Assembly: GCA_947627595.1 (NCBI GenBank)
Contig: CANQWQ010000009.1
Coordinates: 1-59,792 of the forward strand
Reading direction: 5' to 3'
DNA from: an uncultured Clostridia bacterium
Lineage (GTDB): Bacteria > Bacillota > Clostridia > TANB77 > CAG-508
Length of the DNA: 59,792 nucleotides
The notes under the pieces were generated by a model that was given only the letters and a program-made list of their open reading frames with translations, was not told where the DNA came from and made no database searches. This document shows, piece by piece, positions 27,771 through 35,882 of this stretch. Numbering within the stretch: the first letter of the stretch is position 1; each line of letters starts with the position of its first letter. The position numbers were made by a program, and so were the translations under genes.

Positions 27771-28304
27771 ATGAGTAATAGTGTTTTTTTAGGACAATTT
27801 TGTTGTGTGCTGGCAATCGTTGTATGGACCGTTAGTATTCAAAACAAAAAGAAGGAAAATATTTTATATTTTCAATTTTTATCAAATATGTTATATGGAA
27901 TATCATATTTCATACTTGGAATAACTACTGGTGCAATAATGGACACTCTTGGTGGTCTAAGATGTTTTGTATTTTATTGCCAAACTAGGAAAAATAAAGA
28001 TAAACAAATCTCAATATCTTGGTTATTTATATTTTGCATAATTGCCATTATATGCGGAATTATAACTTATGACGGAATTATAAGTATAATTCCAACAATT
28101 ATATGTATCTTTTATACAATTTCTTCTTGGATGAAAGATGCTAAATGGTTAAGAATAGTATTTTTATTAACTGCATTTTTATGGTTATATTACAATATTA
28201 CTATGGGGGCCTATGTTGCAGTTGGTGGAAACATTTTAGAAATTATATCTGGAACAATATCAATATTTAGATTTAATAAAAAAGAAAATAGAAGTGAAAA
28301 TTAA
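27771..28304 (+). CDS. YgjV-family inner membrane protein
   Basis: 177 aa from the ATG at 27771 (MSNSVFLGQFCCVLAIVVWT), which follows AAAGGAAAAATTT; an upstream in-frame start overlaps the promoter. It has six hydrophobic segments, with QNKKKENILYFQFLSNMLYG and the repeat of paired helices typical of the YgjV family. The function of the family is unknown. It stands alone between the divergent exporter operon and the convergent cvpA gene. Confidence 0.75.
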   Translation: MSNSVFLGQFCCVLAIVVWTVSIQNKKKENILYFQFLSNMLYGISYFILGITTGAIMDTLGGLRCFVFYCQTRKNKDKQISISWLFIFCIIAIICGIITYDGIISIIPTIICIFYTISSWMKDAKWLRIVFLLTAFLWLYYNITMGAYVAVGGNILEIISGTISIFRFNKKENRSEN

Positions 28305-28325
28305 AACTCACTTCTATTTTTATTT
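28285..28325. terminator. Bidirectional terminator
   Basis: AAATAGAAGTGA / TCACTTCTATTTT hairpin between the convergent YgjV-like and CvpA genes. Confidence 0.85.
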
Positions 28326-28339
28326 TAAAATATTATTAT

Positions 28340-29038
28340 TTATTTCTTTAACAATATATTTAAGAATACGTTATTATTATAGAATTTCTCGCAAAATCTA
28401 GAATTATTGATTGCAGCTATTAAACCTGTATTTGCCATAAGTGGTGATAAAAGTGACAATATTGCTAAAATTAAATAAACAATAGCATAAGCTCTAATAA
28501 CACCATAAGCAATTCCACCAACTTTATCTAAAGAATGAATAATCGGTAACTCTGTAATAAAAAATAGAACTGTTCTTAACAGAACTGTTGAAAGTCTAAC
28601 AACTATACATAAAACAATGACCACAATCGCTGAAATTACAACATATGACAACTTTTCTGCAACATATTTTGAAATATTATCAGCAGATTTTTCTTCAGCT
28701 TCTTCAATATAACTGTTAATCTTGTCTGCTATAGGTCTAGAAATTTCAGTTTTAGCAGTATTTATTTTTCCATTTTTCTCAATTTGCTCTTCCAAAAAAT
28801 CACCTATAGTATTTTTAATATGTTTAGTAAAAAATTCATCAATTTTTGTATTTTCATAAACAAAAGTTGTTAATGGCTTGCAAAGTGCAACAACAGCAAC
28901 AATTGTAATTATTAAGCAAATCAAATTAAAAACTAAAACTGTAAAACCTCTTCTGAAAGCATCAAAAATACTAATAATGAATGTACAGATGAGCACTATA
29001 TCTACAATTGTAGCGCCAACAGATACAAAATCTATCAT
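28340..29038 (-). CDS. cvpA: CvpA family membrane protein
   Basis: 232 aa with four membrane helices. The first (VDIVLICTFIISIFDAFRRGF) carries the family's GF/RRGF turn, and the later stretch LDKVGGIAYGVIRAYAIVYL is the conserved CvpA C-terminal signature. An inserted charged helical region lies between helices 2 and 3. CvpA proteins affect envelope integrity and colicin V or stress phenotypes; the mechanism is unclear. It lies 9 nt downstream of the DUF5711 gene and is probably co-transcribed with it. Confidence 0.85.
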   Translation of the reverse strand: MIDFVSVGATIVDIVLICTFIISIFDAFRRGFTVLVFNLICLIITIVAVVALCKPLTTFVYENTKIDEFFTKHIKNTIGDFLEEQIEKNGKINTAKTEISRPIADKINSYIEEAEEKSADNISKYVAEKLSYVVISAIVVIVLCIVVRLSTVLLRTVLFFITELPIIHSLDKVGGIAYGVIRAYAIVYLILAILSLLSPLMANTGLIAAINNSRFCEKFYNNNVFLNILLKK

Positions 29039-29047
29039 AAAAACCTC

Positions 29048-30178
29048 CTATAAAGAAATTATTTCAATCTTATCTTTATAAACTATTCCACAAATTTTAT
29101 CTCCAATTATCAAGTCTTTTATTTGTTGTGTTGAAGTATAATATTTTTTCAAAGATCCATTATGACTTACAATATATACTTCACTTCCATAATTTAAAGC
29201 TATATATTTTCCTTTTCCAATTGTTGATTTAGGAAGACCATTTGCTAATATATAAATATTTTCGCCATTTGTAGAAATAGATTTAAATTTTAATTTATAT
29301 TCATAAGAAAACAAACCTGAAGATTCTCTTTCGATTATTGCTAAAGTATCATCTAAATCAATATTTACAAATGGATTTTCATCAGTAATATCATAGATTT
29401 TATGGCCATCAGTATAATCAACTTTATAAACTGAGTTTGAAAAACTACAAATTGCTGTATCATCTTTTCCAAAAGAAATATTTGTTAGAATTTCATTTTC
29501 TGGACTATTAAATTCATAAACTGTTTTAGCGGTTTCAATATTAATAATTTTTACACTTGATTTAATAACAGTTCCACTATAATTAACTTCACCAATTGCT
29601 ACATACTTATTTGTACCTGAAACATATGAACACATGGCATAAGTAGATTGTAAAAACTTTTTAAATAACTCGTTATTATCATTATCATAAGTTATTATAA
29701 TTGAACTATAAGTAGCATTTGAAGCTACTATAGATATATAGCCATTTTTATTTATTGAAATTTCAGATATTTTTCCATCTATTTTATTTTGAAAAAGAAG
29801 ATTTGTATTTTTTACGACATAAAATTTACTTCCATCTTTTTCAGCAATTACAGCATACTCGCCATTTGCATCAATAATTGGATTTGAGATATTAAGTGAT
29901 ACAGAATCCTCTTCTTCACCTTTATTATTATAAATAATAAGTTTATTTTTAGAAATTACCCCAATATATTTACTAAAAGCGAAGCAAACTGGGTTATCTT
30001 CAGAATTCATCTCTATAAACTCTAAATCATTTTCAAAGATTTGCTTTCCTAATACTCTTGTTTCAATAAAATCTCTAAAACTTTTATCTGTAATATATCT
30101 AGCAAACAAAAGGACAATTAAAATCGTAATAACTATTAAAACTATTATTTTAAATCTAGAATTTTCTTTGTTTTCCAA
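29048..30178 (-). CDS. DUF5711-type membrane-anchored beta-propeller-like protein
   Basis: 376 aa. One N-terminal membrane helix (IIVLIVITILIVLLFARYI) is followed by an extracytoplasmic domain of repeated short beta strands, such as YAVIAEKDGSKFYVV, YISIVASNATYSSIII and KYVAIGEVNYSG, giving a propeller-like look. The length, topology and pairing with cvpA match the DUF5711 family of Clostridia. No enzyme motif is visible. The function is unknown; an envelope role is inferred from the cvpA linkage. Confidence 0.7.
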   Translation of the reverse strand: MENKENSRFKIIVLIVITILIVLLFARYITDKSFRDFIETRVLGKQIFENDLEFIEMNSEDNPVCFAFSKYIGVISKNKLIIYNNKGEEEDSVSLNISNPIIDANGEYAVIAEKDGSKFYVVKNTNLLFQNKIDGKISEISINKNGYISIVASNATYSSIIITYDNDNNELFKKFLQSTYAMCSYVSGTNKYVAIGEVNYSGTVIKSSVKIINIETAKTVYEFNSPENEILTNISFGKDDTAICSFSNSVYKVDYTDGHKIYDITDENPFVNIDLDDTLAIIERESSGLFSYEYKLKFKSISTNGENIYILANGLPKSTIGKGKYIALNYGSEVYIVSHNGSLKKYYTSTQQIKDLIIGDKICGIVYKDKIEIISL

Positions 30179-30257
30179 AACGATATCCTTCTTACTAATT
30201 TTATATTTAATAATATATCAATTATTTTATTTTTTTTCAATATTTTTCTAAATTTAA

Positions 30258-30286
30258 TTGACAAAATCGTAGCCACGACTTATAAT
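30258..30286 (+). promoter_or_regulatory. Consensus promoter of tRNA-Arg
   Basis: TTGACA (30258-30263), 17-base spacer, TATAAT (30281-30286): a perfect sigma-A promoter 16 bases before the tRNA. Confidence 0.9.
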
Positions 30287-30302
30287 ATTTAAGTGTTAGC
30301 TT

Positions 30303-30379
30303 GCACCAGTAGCTTAGCTGGATAGAGCACTCGGCTACGAACCGAGAGGTCGGGAGTTCGAATCTCTTCTGGTGCACCA
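30303..30379 (+). tRNA. tRNA-Arg(ACG)
   Basis: Complete 77-nt tRNA: acceptor GCACCAG / CTGGTGC, anticodon stem CTCGG / CCGAG around CTACGAA (anticodon ACG), T-loop GTTCGAATC, encoded CCA. With A34 modified to inosine it reads CGU, CGC and CGA but not CGG. That matters for the CGG frameshift sites in this window. Confidence 0.95.
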
Positions 30380-30395
30380 AAAGTAACACAAAAAT

Positions 30396-30428
30396 AAAAA
30401 GAACTTGTCCAAAAACAAGTTCTTTTTA
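30396..30428. terminator. Bidirectional terminator after tRNA-Arg
   Basis: AAGAACTTG / CAAGTTCTT hairpin with T-run, between tRNA-Arg and the convergent pilin-like gene. Confidence 0.85.
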
Positions 30429-30448
30429 TTTTTAAATATTCATCAAAA

Positions 30449-30856
30449 TTAGTCACCTTGTGTACCAATACTGTTAACAGCAAATCTTCTGATGATTCCA
30501 AGAAGTCCAGATGCAGCGAATAAGATTACAGCACCAACAATATAAATTGTTGCATTCTTCTTAACTTCAGCTTTACCTTCTGGAGATGCTGCTATGTATT
30601 GAATAGCTAGAACTATTAACATGATAATTGCAACACCCATACCAATAACTTGAGCGATATTGATAATCATACTAATAACATTAGAAGCAGCTTGTGAAGC
30701 ACCACTACTATCAGATTTATTGAAAGTGTTAGTTAAGCTTGCATTTGCTGGATCAATAGATTGGCCTGTTGCAGCAACTGTTTGAGAAGCAATAACTGCT
30801 ACTAAAGCTACTATCATAATAGCTACAACTATTTTCATAATTTTGTTAAGCTTCAT
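30449..30856 (-). CDS. VirB2/TrbC-like pilin protein
   Basis: 135 aa. A signal-type N-terminal helix (VVAIMIVALVAVIASQTVAA) is followed by a Ser/Asn-rich linker and two long hydrophobic helices (IIN-IAQVIGMGVAIIMLIVLA and IYIVGAVILFAASGLLGII) separated by a short basic loop. This is the topology of T4SS-pilin (VirB2/TrbC) proteins. It is a neighbour and paralogue of 30976-31353. No other type IV secretion gene is present, so a stand-alone role or use by an unlinked system is possible. Good GGAGGAG site. Confidence 0.75.
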   Translation of the reverse strand: MKLNKIMKIVVAIMIVALVAVIASQTVAATGQSIDPANASLTNTFNKSDSSGASQAASNVISMIINIAQVIGMGVAIIMLIVLAIQYIAASPEGKAEVKKNATIYIVGAVILFAASGLLGIIRRFAVNSIGTQGD

Positions 30857-30975
30857 ACTAAAATCTCCTCCTTTATATTAATACTTATTAAATTCAAAAT
30901 ATAAGCACTTAAATATATTTTACTTTAAATATTTCAATTTGTAAAGTTTTTTGATAAAAATTTTAAAATTATTTG

Positions 30976-31353
30976 TTAAATTGCTCCTACAGCTCCACCT
31001 GTAAACATTTTAATAATTTGTAATAATCCTACAGCTGCAAAAATAAAAATTGCGCCCATAACATAAAGAACTAAAGTCTTCTTTATTTCTACTCTTTTAT
31101 TTGCAGGTGCTCCTACCCATCTAATACCAATTACAACTAACATTATTATTGCAACACCTAACCCAATAACTTGAACCAAATTCAATGTTGATCCTAAAAT
31201 TCCTGCTATTTTGTTAGTTGCTTCACTTTTATCTGTTTTTCCGTCAAACTTAGTTATATCAATTTTGCAGAATCCAGTTTGAGTTAAAATAGTAAATAAA
31301 GTGATTGATATTAAAATAGCAACTATTATTTTAATTATCTTATTTTTTGTCAT
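30976..31353 (-). CDS. VirB2/TrbC-like pilin protein (paralogue)
   Basis: 125 aa. Signal helix, short KFDGKTDKSEATNKIA linker, then two hydrophobic helices (LVQVIGLGVAIIMLVVIGIR and LVLYVMGAIFIFAAVGLLQII) around a basic loop RVEIKKT. Its layout matches the next gene (V-I-G-x-G-V-A-I-I-M-L motif shared). The tandem pair between tRNA-Arg and tRNA-fMet probably arose by duplication. AGGAGG supports the start. Confidence 0.75.
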   Translation of the reverse strand: MTKNKIIKIIVAILISITLFTILTQTGFCKIDITKFDGKTDKSEATNKIAGILGSTLNLVQVIGLGVAIIMLVVIGIRWVGAPANKRVEIKKTLVLYVMGAIFIFAAVGLLQIIKMFTGGAVGAI

Positions 31354-31480
31354 ATTTTCCTCCTAATCTTTAAGAAAAATTATTATGGAATATTTTTCTA
31401 AAAATTGAATAAACTACTAATATAATTGTACTTCAATTTTGTTAATTTGTAAATATTTTCAAAAAAATTCTTTAAAATAC

Positions 31481-31509
31481 TTGACATTCTAATAATTCCA
31501 TAATATAAT
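31481..31509 (+). promoter_or_regulatory. Consensus promoter of tRNA-fMet
   Basis: TTGACA (31481-31486), 17-base spacer, TATAAT (31504-31509), 14 bases before the tRNA. Confidence 0.9.
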
Positions 31510-31523
31510 AACTATGTTAATAT

Positions 31524-31599
31524 CGCGGAGTGGAGCAGTTGGCAGCTCGTTGGGCTCATAACCCAAAGGTCACAAGTTCGAGTCTTGTCTCCGCAACCA
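31524..31599 (+). tRNA. Initiator tRNA-fMet(CAU)
   Basis: 76 nt, CCA encoded. Anticodon loop CTCATAA; anticodon stem with the three G-C pairs GGG/CCC; first acceptor position C1-A72 unpaired (CGCGGAG against CTCCGCA). These are the hallmarks of bacterial initiator tRNA. Its 3' end is the attachment site of the element that follows. Confidence 0.93.
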
Positions 31600-31665
31600 A
31601 CGATAAAATCGTCATAAATAGCTTGTATCAACCGATACAAGCTATTTTACTGTTTGTAACCGCTT
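31591..31665 (+). repeat. attL-type direct repeat with tRNA terminator
   Basis: CCGCAACCA plus about 65 downstream bases, including the terminator AGCTTGTATCA/TGATACAAGCT-type hairpin, recur at 36400-36474. The block from 31616 to 31665 differs at only about three positions from 36425-36474. Confidence 0.8.
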
Positions 31666-32081
31666 GAATTTACTTTAAATTTTTCAAAATTTATTTTCAC
31701 TTGATATATACGGCTTTTCACGATTTTTAATTTTTTTAAATTTATTTTTGTTTAACTCATTAGCTAAACAAAATTTTTTAAACTTTTGTTTGTTTAGCAA
31801 GTGTTTAACTAAACATATTCAAAGTCTTACATATCAACGATTGCATTGTTTTTTGTGTTTTATTGTTAAAAATTAAAATTATTCTTTTCATTCTTTGTAA
31901 TCATTGTATAACAAGGGCTTAGAGAATAATCAATTTTTATTTCTTATTTTCAAAAAATAAAACACTTGCTAAACAAAAGGAAAAACCAAACCAAATCTTA
32001 ATTTTTAGCCATTTATTTTAACTTTGTTTAACTAATGCTATTTTATTTTAATTTTATCTTTCGTTTTCAATATCATTGTTT
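31666..32081. other. Non-coding left arm of the tRNA-fMet element
   Basis: No credible gene. It contains the GTTTAGCAAGTGTTTA repeat (31792-31807), an inverted copy (31961-31974) and other TTTAGC/GCTAAA motifs. These could be recombinase or replication-protein arm sites. Confidence 0.5.
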
Positions 32082-32255
32082 TCATTTAGTTAGATTTTTA
32101 TCTTTTTTTGTTTTTTTTGAATTAGATTTTTTATGTGATAAATTTGGCTCAATATTTAGTTTTTTTCCAGACCATTTTTCAATTAATTCTATTTCTTCAT
32201 CTGAAAGTCTAAATTCTTTCATATTATTTATAAGTTCCTCTCTATTAATTGTCAT
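32082..32255 (-). CDS. Small basic-tailed protein coupled to the GIY-YIG gene (57 aa)
   Basis: The start at 32255 (MTINREELINNMKEFRLSDE) lies within the last codons of the GIY-YIG gene, so translation is probably coupled. The N-terminal half is helical and acidic (EEIELIEKWSGKK); the tail is Lys-rich (SNSKKTKKDKN). It could be a small nucleic-acid-binding or regulatory partner of the nuclease. No family recognised. Confidence 0.5.
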   Translation of the reverse strand: MTINREELINNMKEFRLSDEEIELIEKWSGKKLNIEPNLSHKKSNSKKTKKDKNLTK

Positions 32256-33075
32256 TATAACCATATTTTCCATTAGACATCATAACATTTTTCCAATAAC
32301 TCTCTCTTGAAATAATATAATCGGTATCTGTACCAATAGCAAACCATTCTAATAAAGTAAAATTAAAATTTTCTCTAATATAATCATTTTTCAACTTTAA
32401 TAATTCTTTGTTTCCACCATTTTGAGTATATATATAATTACTCCATCTTTGCCATATACCTTCTTGACCATAAGCACTTCCAATATATCTTTTTCCTGTA
32501 TTTCTGTCTGATAACATATATATGCCTGTTATATTTTCTAGTTTTCTTTTCCACTCATCTACATTGTTTTTTATAATTACTTCTAGTTCTTGAAATGTTA
32601 CGTTTATATTATTATATCCATTAAATTCAACGCCTTTATATGGTTTCTTTAAAATTTCTACTACCTTAATATCATCTAAAATACTTTCAGCATTTCTTTT
32701 TAATTGTTGTGTAGTATTTTTATATTCTACTATAAGTCTTCCAATTAAACTTTGATATTCAGAAACAGGTGTTAAATCATAACCTACATTATTTTTTATT
32801 TCATAGAAATTTGGTTTTTTACTTACTTCGTATATTCCTGCAAAAACCCATTGTTCATAGCTTACAGTATAATATCTAACTAAACTAATTACTCTAGGTC
32901 TTGATAAATCATCTTTATCACTTTTCCAACTAATCCAATTTAATAGCCAGTTAAAATTTCTACTCATAGTTACTAATGGCTCATCAATACCATTTGATAC
33001 CATAAATCTTATTTTATAATCTTGTACTTCGTTATGAGGTATTTTTAATATATCATTTAACATTATTTCATTCAT
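32245..33075 (-). CDS. GIY-YIG nuclease-domain protein
   Basis: 276 aa. The C-terminal domain has GIYMLSDRNTGKRYIGSAYG with GIY at 184-186 and YIG at 197-199, the catalytic-type Arg210 (IWQRW) and a late Glu in SRESYWK, so the active site looks complete. The N-terminal 170 residues resemble no specific family I can name; they include GIDEPLVTMSR and RVISLVRYYTVSYEQWVFAG. Proteins of this layout occur in mobile and defence contexts. AGGAGA precedes the start. Confidence 0.8.
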   Translation of the reverse strand: MNEIMLNDILKIPHNEVQDYKIRFMVSNGIDEPLVTMSRNFNWLLNWISWKSDKDDLSRPRVISLVRYYTVSYEQWVFAGIYEVSKKPNFYEIKNNVGYDLTPVSEYQSLIGRLIVEYKNTTQQLKRNAESILDDIKVVEILKKPYKGVEFNGYNNINVTFQELEVIIKNNVDEWKRKLENITGIYMLSDRNTGKRYIGSAYGQEGIWQRWSNYIYTQNGGNKELLKLKNDYIRENFNFTLLEWFAIGTDTDYIISRESYWKNVMMSNGKYGYNDN

Positions 33076-33104
33076 TTTTACTACTTCTCCTAAAATATTT
33101 TTAT

Positions 33105-33800
33105 TTATCCAAAAAATTCATCATCATGGAAATTTCCATCAAAATCTGTATGAACATCATAAAAACAATCTTCACACATACCATCAAATGCTTCATATTC
33201 CTCTTCTGAAATCTTTTTAAAGCAAATCTCACATTCAAATTCTTCTTTAAAATCATCTTTATAAAAATCTTTTTCTATATATTTTTTATTGTCTTTTTTT
33301 ACTTTTTTATTATTTATTGATGATATATCTACTGTATTCTCTTCTTCCTTATCTAAACCTAATCTTTTTATTTCTTGATCCATTTTAATATTAGTTTTAA
33401 TTTCTCGAATTTCTCTAGTTCTATCTTTAGTTTTAATTTCAATAAATTTTATTATATAAATTACAAATACATAAAATAATATAGTTGTACCAATAAAAAC
33501 TGGAAATATATCAGCAAGAAGGAAATATATAATTATATAAAATATGTATGTAAATAAACTTCCATAATAGCGTTCATTTACTAATATAAGCCCAAATGGA
33601 AATAAACTTCCATATACTATACCTTTTAAGATACTTTCATTATTATCTACACAATATTTGTATCCTATAAAGCCAAATATTCCTGCTAATAACACAAATG
33701 TAATAAAAGATTTTATTAACACTGTTAACTCTTTTGAAATAAGTTCTTTTTTTATATCAAGTTCAGACTTTACTTTTTCTTCTTTTTTATTTTCTTTCAA
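33105..33800 (-). CDS. Membrane protein with C-terminal zinc-finger-like motif
   Basis: 231 aa. A charged N-terminus is followed by three to four membrane helices (residues about 29-130), a charged coiled stretch and a C-terminal CEIC-x17-CEDC motif rich in Asp/Glu, probably a treble-clef-like zinc site on the cytoplasmic side. It is 29 nt upstream of the GIY-YIG gene on the same strand. No family recognised. It could be the membrane or sensor part of a small cassette with the two downstream genes. Confidence 0.6.
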   Translation of the reverse strand: MKENKKEEKVKSELDIKKELISKELTVLIKSFITFVLLAGIFGFIGYKYCVDNNESILKGIVYGSLFPFGLILVNERYYGSLFTYIFYIIIYFLLADIFPVFIGTTILFYVFVIYIIKFIEIKTKDRTREIREIKTNIKMDQEIKRLGLDKEEENTVDISSINNKKVKKDNKKYIEKDFYKDDFKEEFECEICFKKISEEEYEAFDGMCEDCFYDVHTDFDGNFHDDEFFG

Positions 33801-34021
33801 ATTTTAAAAAACTACCTCTTTTTATCATCTAAAATTTTTACATATATTTTAATTTTATGTAATATACTAAAGTTTTACAAATAAAAATATATCATAATAC
33901 TATATAAAACTCAATAAAAACTATAAAAAATATAGTTGATTTTATGTTGCTATTTTATTGAAAAATATTCTTTACTGTTTTATAATCTTTATCGAATAAT
34001 AGTAGTTCTTGGGAGGAATAT

Positions 34022-34540
34022 ATGAATAATATAGAAATAATTATAGGAGATATCACAGAACTTGATGTAGATGCAATAGTTAATGCTGCAAACCAATCTT
34101 TACTCGGTGGCGGTGGTGTTGACGGAGCAATACATAGAAAAGCTGGAATAGAACTAGATTTAGCTTGTAAAGAACTATGTGGATGTCAAGTAGGAGAAGC
34201 AAAGATTACTTTAGGATACAATTTAAAAGCAAAACATATTATTCATACAGTTGCTCCTAAATGGTTTGACGTTAGAATAAATAATAAAGAAGAATTACTT
34301 AAAAACTGTTATAGCAATTCTTACAAATTAGCTAAAGAAAACAATTTAAAGACAATAGCTTTCCCTTGTTTAGGTGCAGGAATATATCAAGTACCTATAG
34401 ATATTAGTGCTAAAATATCTATAGATGAAGCAATTAAAAATAGTGATAGCTTTGACAAAATTTATCTTGTTTGTTTTAAAGAAAATGATTATAGTATTTA
34501 TAATCAATATCTTAATAATTTAAGAAATTTATTATTATGA
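34022..34540 (+). CDS. Macrodomain ADP-ribose hydrolase
   Basis: 172 aa, a single MacroD/YmdB-type domain. IIIGDITELDVDAIVNAANQ and LLGGGGVDGAIHRKAG form the ADP-ribose pocket, and CQVGEAKITLGYNLKAKHII and FPCLGAGIYQVP are the other conserved loops. It removes acetyl or ADP-ribosyl groups from O-acetyl-ADP-ribose or modified macromolecules. It is the only plus-strand protein gene of the element, with GGGAGGAATAT before its ATG. On a mobile element it may counter host or phage ADP-ribosylation; this is inference. Confidence 0.88.
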   Translation: MNNIEIIIGDITELDVDAIVNAANQSLLGGGGVDGAIHRKAGIELDLACKELCGCQVGEAKITLGYNLKAKHIIHTVAPKWFDVRINNKEELLKNCYSNSYKLAKENNLKTIAFPCLGAGIYQVPIDISAKISIDEAIKNSDSFDKIYLVCFKENDYSIYNQYLNNLRNLLL

Positions 34541-34626
34541 ATGAAAATGATATTTAAAACATAATTAACTCAGTTCCTAAACTAATAAGCAAAATATAAA
34601 AATTATGTAAAAGTTTTCAATACTAT

Positions 34627-34655
34627 TTGACATTTAAAATAACATATGTTACAAT
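34627..34655 (+). promoter_or_regulatory. Promoter of small RNA candidate
   Basis: TTGACA (34627-34632), 17-base spacer, TACAAT (34650-34655). Confidence 0.75.
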
Positions 34656-34660
34656 AATAT

Positions 34661-34733
34661 CAGCTTATAAGTGACGTAAAGCTTGTCATAAGCTATGTAC
34701 CAGTATGTAGAGTAACGACTACATACTTTTTTT
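34661..34733 (+). ncRNA. Small RNA candidate (about 73 nt)
   Basis: No plus-strand ORF follows the strong promoter. The transcript would fold into a first stem (AGCTTA/TAAGCT continuing TGAC/GTCA) and end in a perfect terminator GTATGTAG-AGTAACGA-CTACATAC plus seven T's. It is antisense to a repeat (34674-34689) that also covers the start of the 31-aa ORF at 34877, so it may base-pair with that mRNA. Confidence 0.6.
34674..34689. repeat. Direct repeat ACGTAAAGCTTGTCAT, copy 1
   Basis: The 16-mer recurs at 34862-34877, each followed within a few bases by ATGTACC. On the minus strand both copies read ATGACAAGCTTTACGT, the start of the 31-aa ORF. Confidence 0.7.
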
Positions 34734-34741
34734 ATGTAAAA

Positions 34742-34775
34742 AAGTGAGGGACGTAACGAACTTCCCTCACTTCGA
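34742..34775. terminator. Terminator of the 31-aa ORF
   Basis: AAGTGAGGGA / TCCCTCACTT hairpin; on the minus strand it is followed by a T-run. Confidence 0.75.
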
Positions 34776-34781
34776 CAAAGA

Positions 34782-34877
34782 TTACTCTTTATCTAATTCT
34801 TTTTGCAATGATTGTATTTCTACATTTAATCTTTCGATTTCCTGCAAAAGCAACCATATTAACGTAAAGCTTGTCAT
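34782..34877 (-). CDS. Small amphipathic/coiled-coil peptide (31 aa)
   Basis: ATG ORF with GAAAGGGGGT upstream and its own terminator downstream. A hydrophobic start (MTSFTLIWLLLQ) leads into a leucine-heptad helix EIERLNVEIQSLQKELDKE. Its first codons are duplicated at 34674-34689 in the small RNA candidate, pointing to antisense control, as in small toxin or plasmid-type modules. Function unproven. Confidence 0.5.
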   Translation of the reverse strand: MTSFTLIWLLLQEIERLNVEIQSLQKELDKE

Positions 34878-34954
34878 TTGTAATATGTACCCCCTTTCGT
34901 TAGATTACCTAATTACTCAGGCTCAAATATTATACATTATCTTAATAATTTTGT

Positions 34955-35215
34955 CTATATTTTTTCTTTCAATCTTTCTTCTAAATCAATACTAAACTCT
35001 TTTGCTTTCTTAATAAGTTCATCTTTCTCGTTATTAAGTCTAACTATTAAGTCATATAAAACCTTAATCTCATTTTGTTTAGCTTTAATATCAATTTTAA
35101 GATTTTCGTTTTCACATTCAAGACTTGTGTAATATGCAACACTATTTTCTAACCTAGATATTTTAAGATTTAATTCTTTAAGTTCTTTATTAAGTCTTAT
35201 GTTTTCCTTAATCAA
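34955..35215 (-). pseudogene. Detached coiled-coil C-terminus of MobV relaxase
   Basis: 86 codons in the same frame as the relaxase, beyond its TAA stop at 35267-35269. Reading through the stop gives ELKELTNFYETKDNGKDLIK and then this coiled coil (residues rich in L/E/K heptads). It matches the C-terminal helical tail normally fused to MobV relaxases. A TTG with no strong ribosome binding site is the only start, so independent translation is doubtful. Confidence 0.6.
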
Positions 35216-35266
35216 ATCTTTTCCATTGTCTTTAGTTTCGTAAAAGTTAGTTAATTCTTTTAGTTC

Positions 35267-35866
35267 TTACATTCTAAAATGAGGTGTATTATTTATATTT
35301 TTTCCTCTTTCTAAATTAAAACCGTTTTCTTTAACACAATTATAAAACTTATCTTGTAATATTTTATAACTGTTTTTCTCTTTCCAAAAGTCGTTTCCAC
35401 CTATTTTACGAATAGGGTTATTCTCTTTATCTTTTGAATCTACTACAGGAATAAAAGTTAAGTGCATATGTGGAGTATCTTCGTCAAGATGAACTACAGC
35501 TGATATAACATTTTCTTCTCCTAGATTCTTATAATTACAAATGAAATTATAAGCAGTTTGAAAATATCTTTTAGTTTCTTTTTCTCCGATTTTATCAAAA
35601 AAATCTTTGTCAGAAGTAATTATCATTTCACAAGCATATATACTGTTTTTATGTAACTGTCCTTTTAAATTATTTTCTTCTTTTAATCTTTTGAACTCTT
35701 TAAAGTAATTAGCAAACTCTGGTTTCTTCAAGTGATAGTTTTTATATGATTTTGATTTATCAATGTTTTTATTAGAGTATTCTTTTTTAACTCGTTCATT
35801 ATGTGGAGCAAGTTTAATCATTTGATCTTTAGTATATTTTTCATTTCTTATTATTGCATAACTCAT
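35267..35866 (-). CDS. mobV: MobV (Mob_Pre) relaxase, truncated by an in-frame stop
   Basis: 199 aa, a pMV158-type relaxase N-terminal domain. MSYAIIRNEKYTK, APHNER (motif with the catalytic His/Asn/Arg) and HLDEDTPHMHLTFIP (residues 126-140, metal-binding His triad) are intact. It nicks oriT to start mobilisation. Normal MobV proteins continue into a long coiled coil; here a TAA at residue 200 separates it from the tail encoded at 34955-35215. Either the element is decayed or the short domain still works. Confidence 0.85.
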   Translation of the reverse strand: MSYAIIRNEKYTKDQMIKLAPHNERVKKEYSNKNIDKSKSYKNYHLKKPEFANYFKEFKRLKEENNLKGQLHKNSIYACEMIITSDKDFFDKIGEKETKRYFQTAYNFICNYKNLGEENVISAVVHLDEDTPHMHLTFIPVVDSKDKENNPIRKIGGNDFWKEKNSYKILQDKFYNCVKENGFNLERGKNINNTPHFRM

Positions 35867-35882
35867 ATAAACACTCCCTTAA

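Noticed and set aside
30289-30501. Minus-strand open frame of 70 codons near tRNA-Arg.
   Set aside because: It runs through the tRNA gene and terminator and overlaps the pilin gene in another frame; no ribosome binding site.
31616-31650. Hairpin after tRNA-fMet as a riboswitch.
   Set aside because: It is a simple terminator repeated as part of the att duplication; no aptamer-like structure.
34744-34995. Plus-strand 83-codon frame.
   Set aside because: Starts inside a terminator hairpin, overlaps the 31-aa ORF and the mob tail, and has no ribosome binding site.
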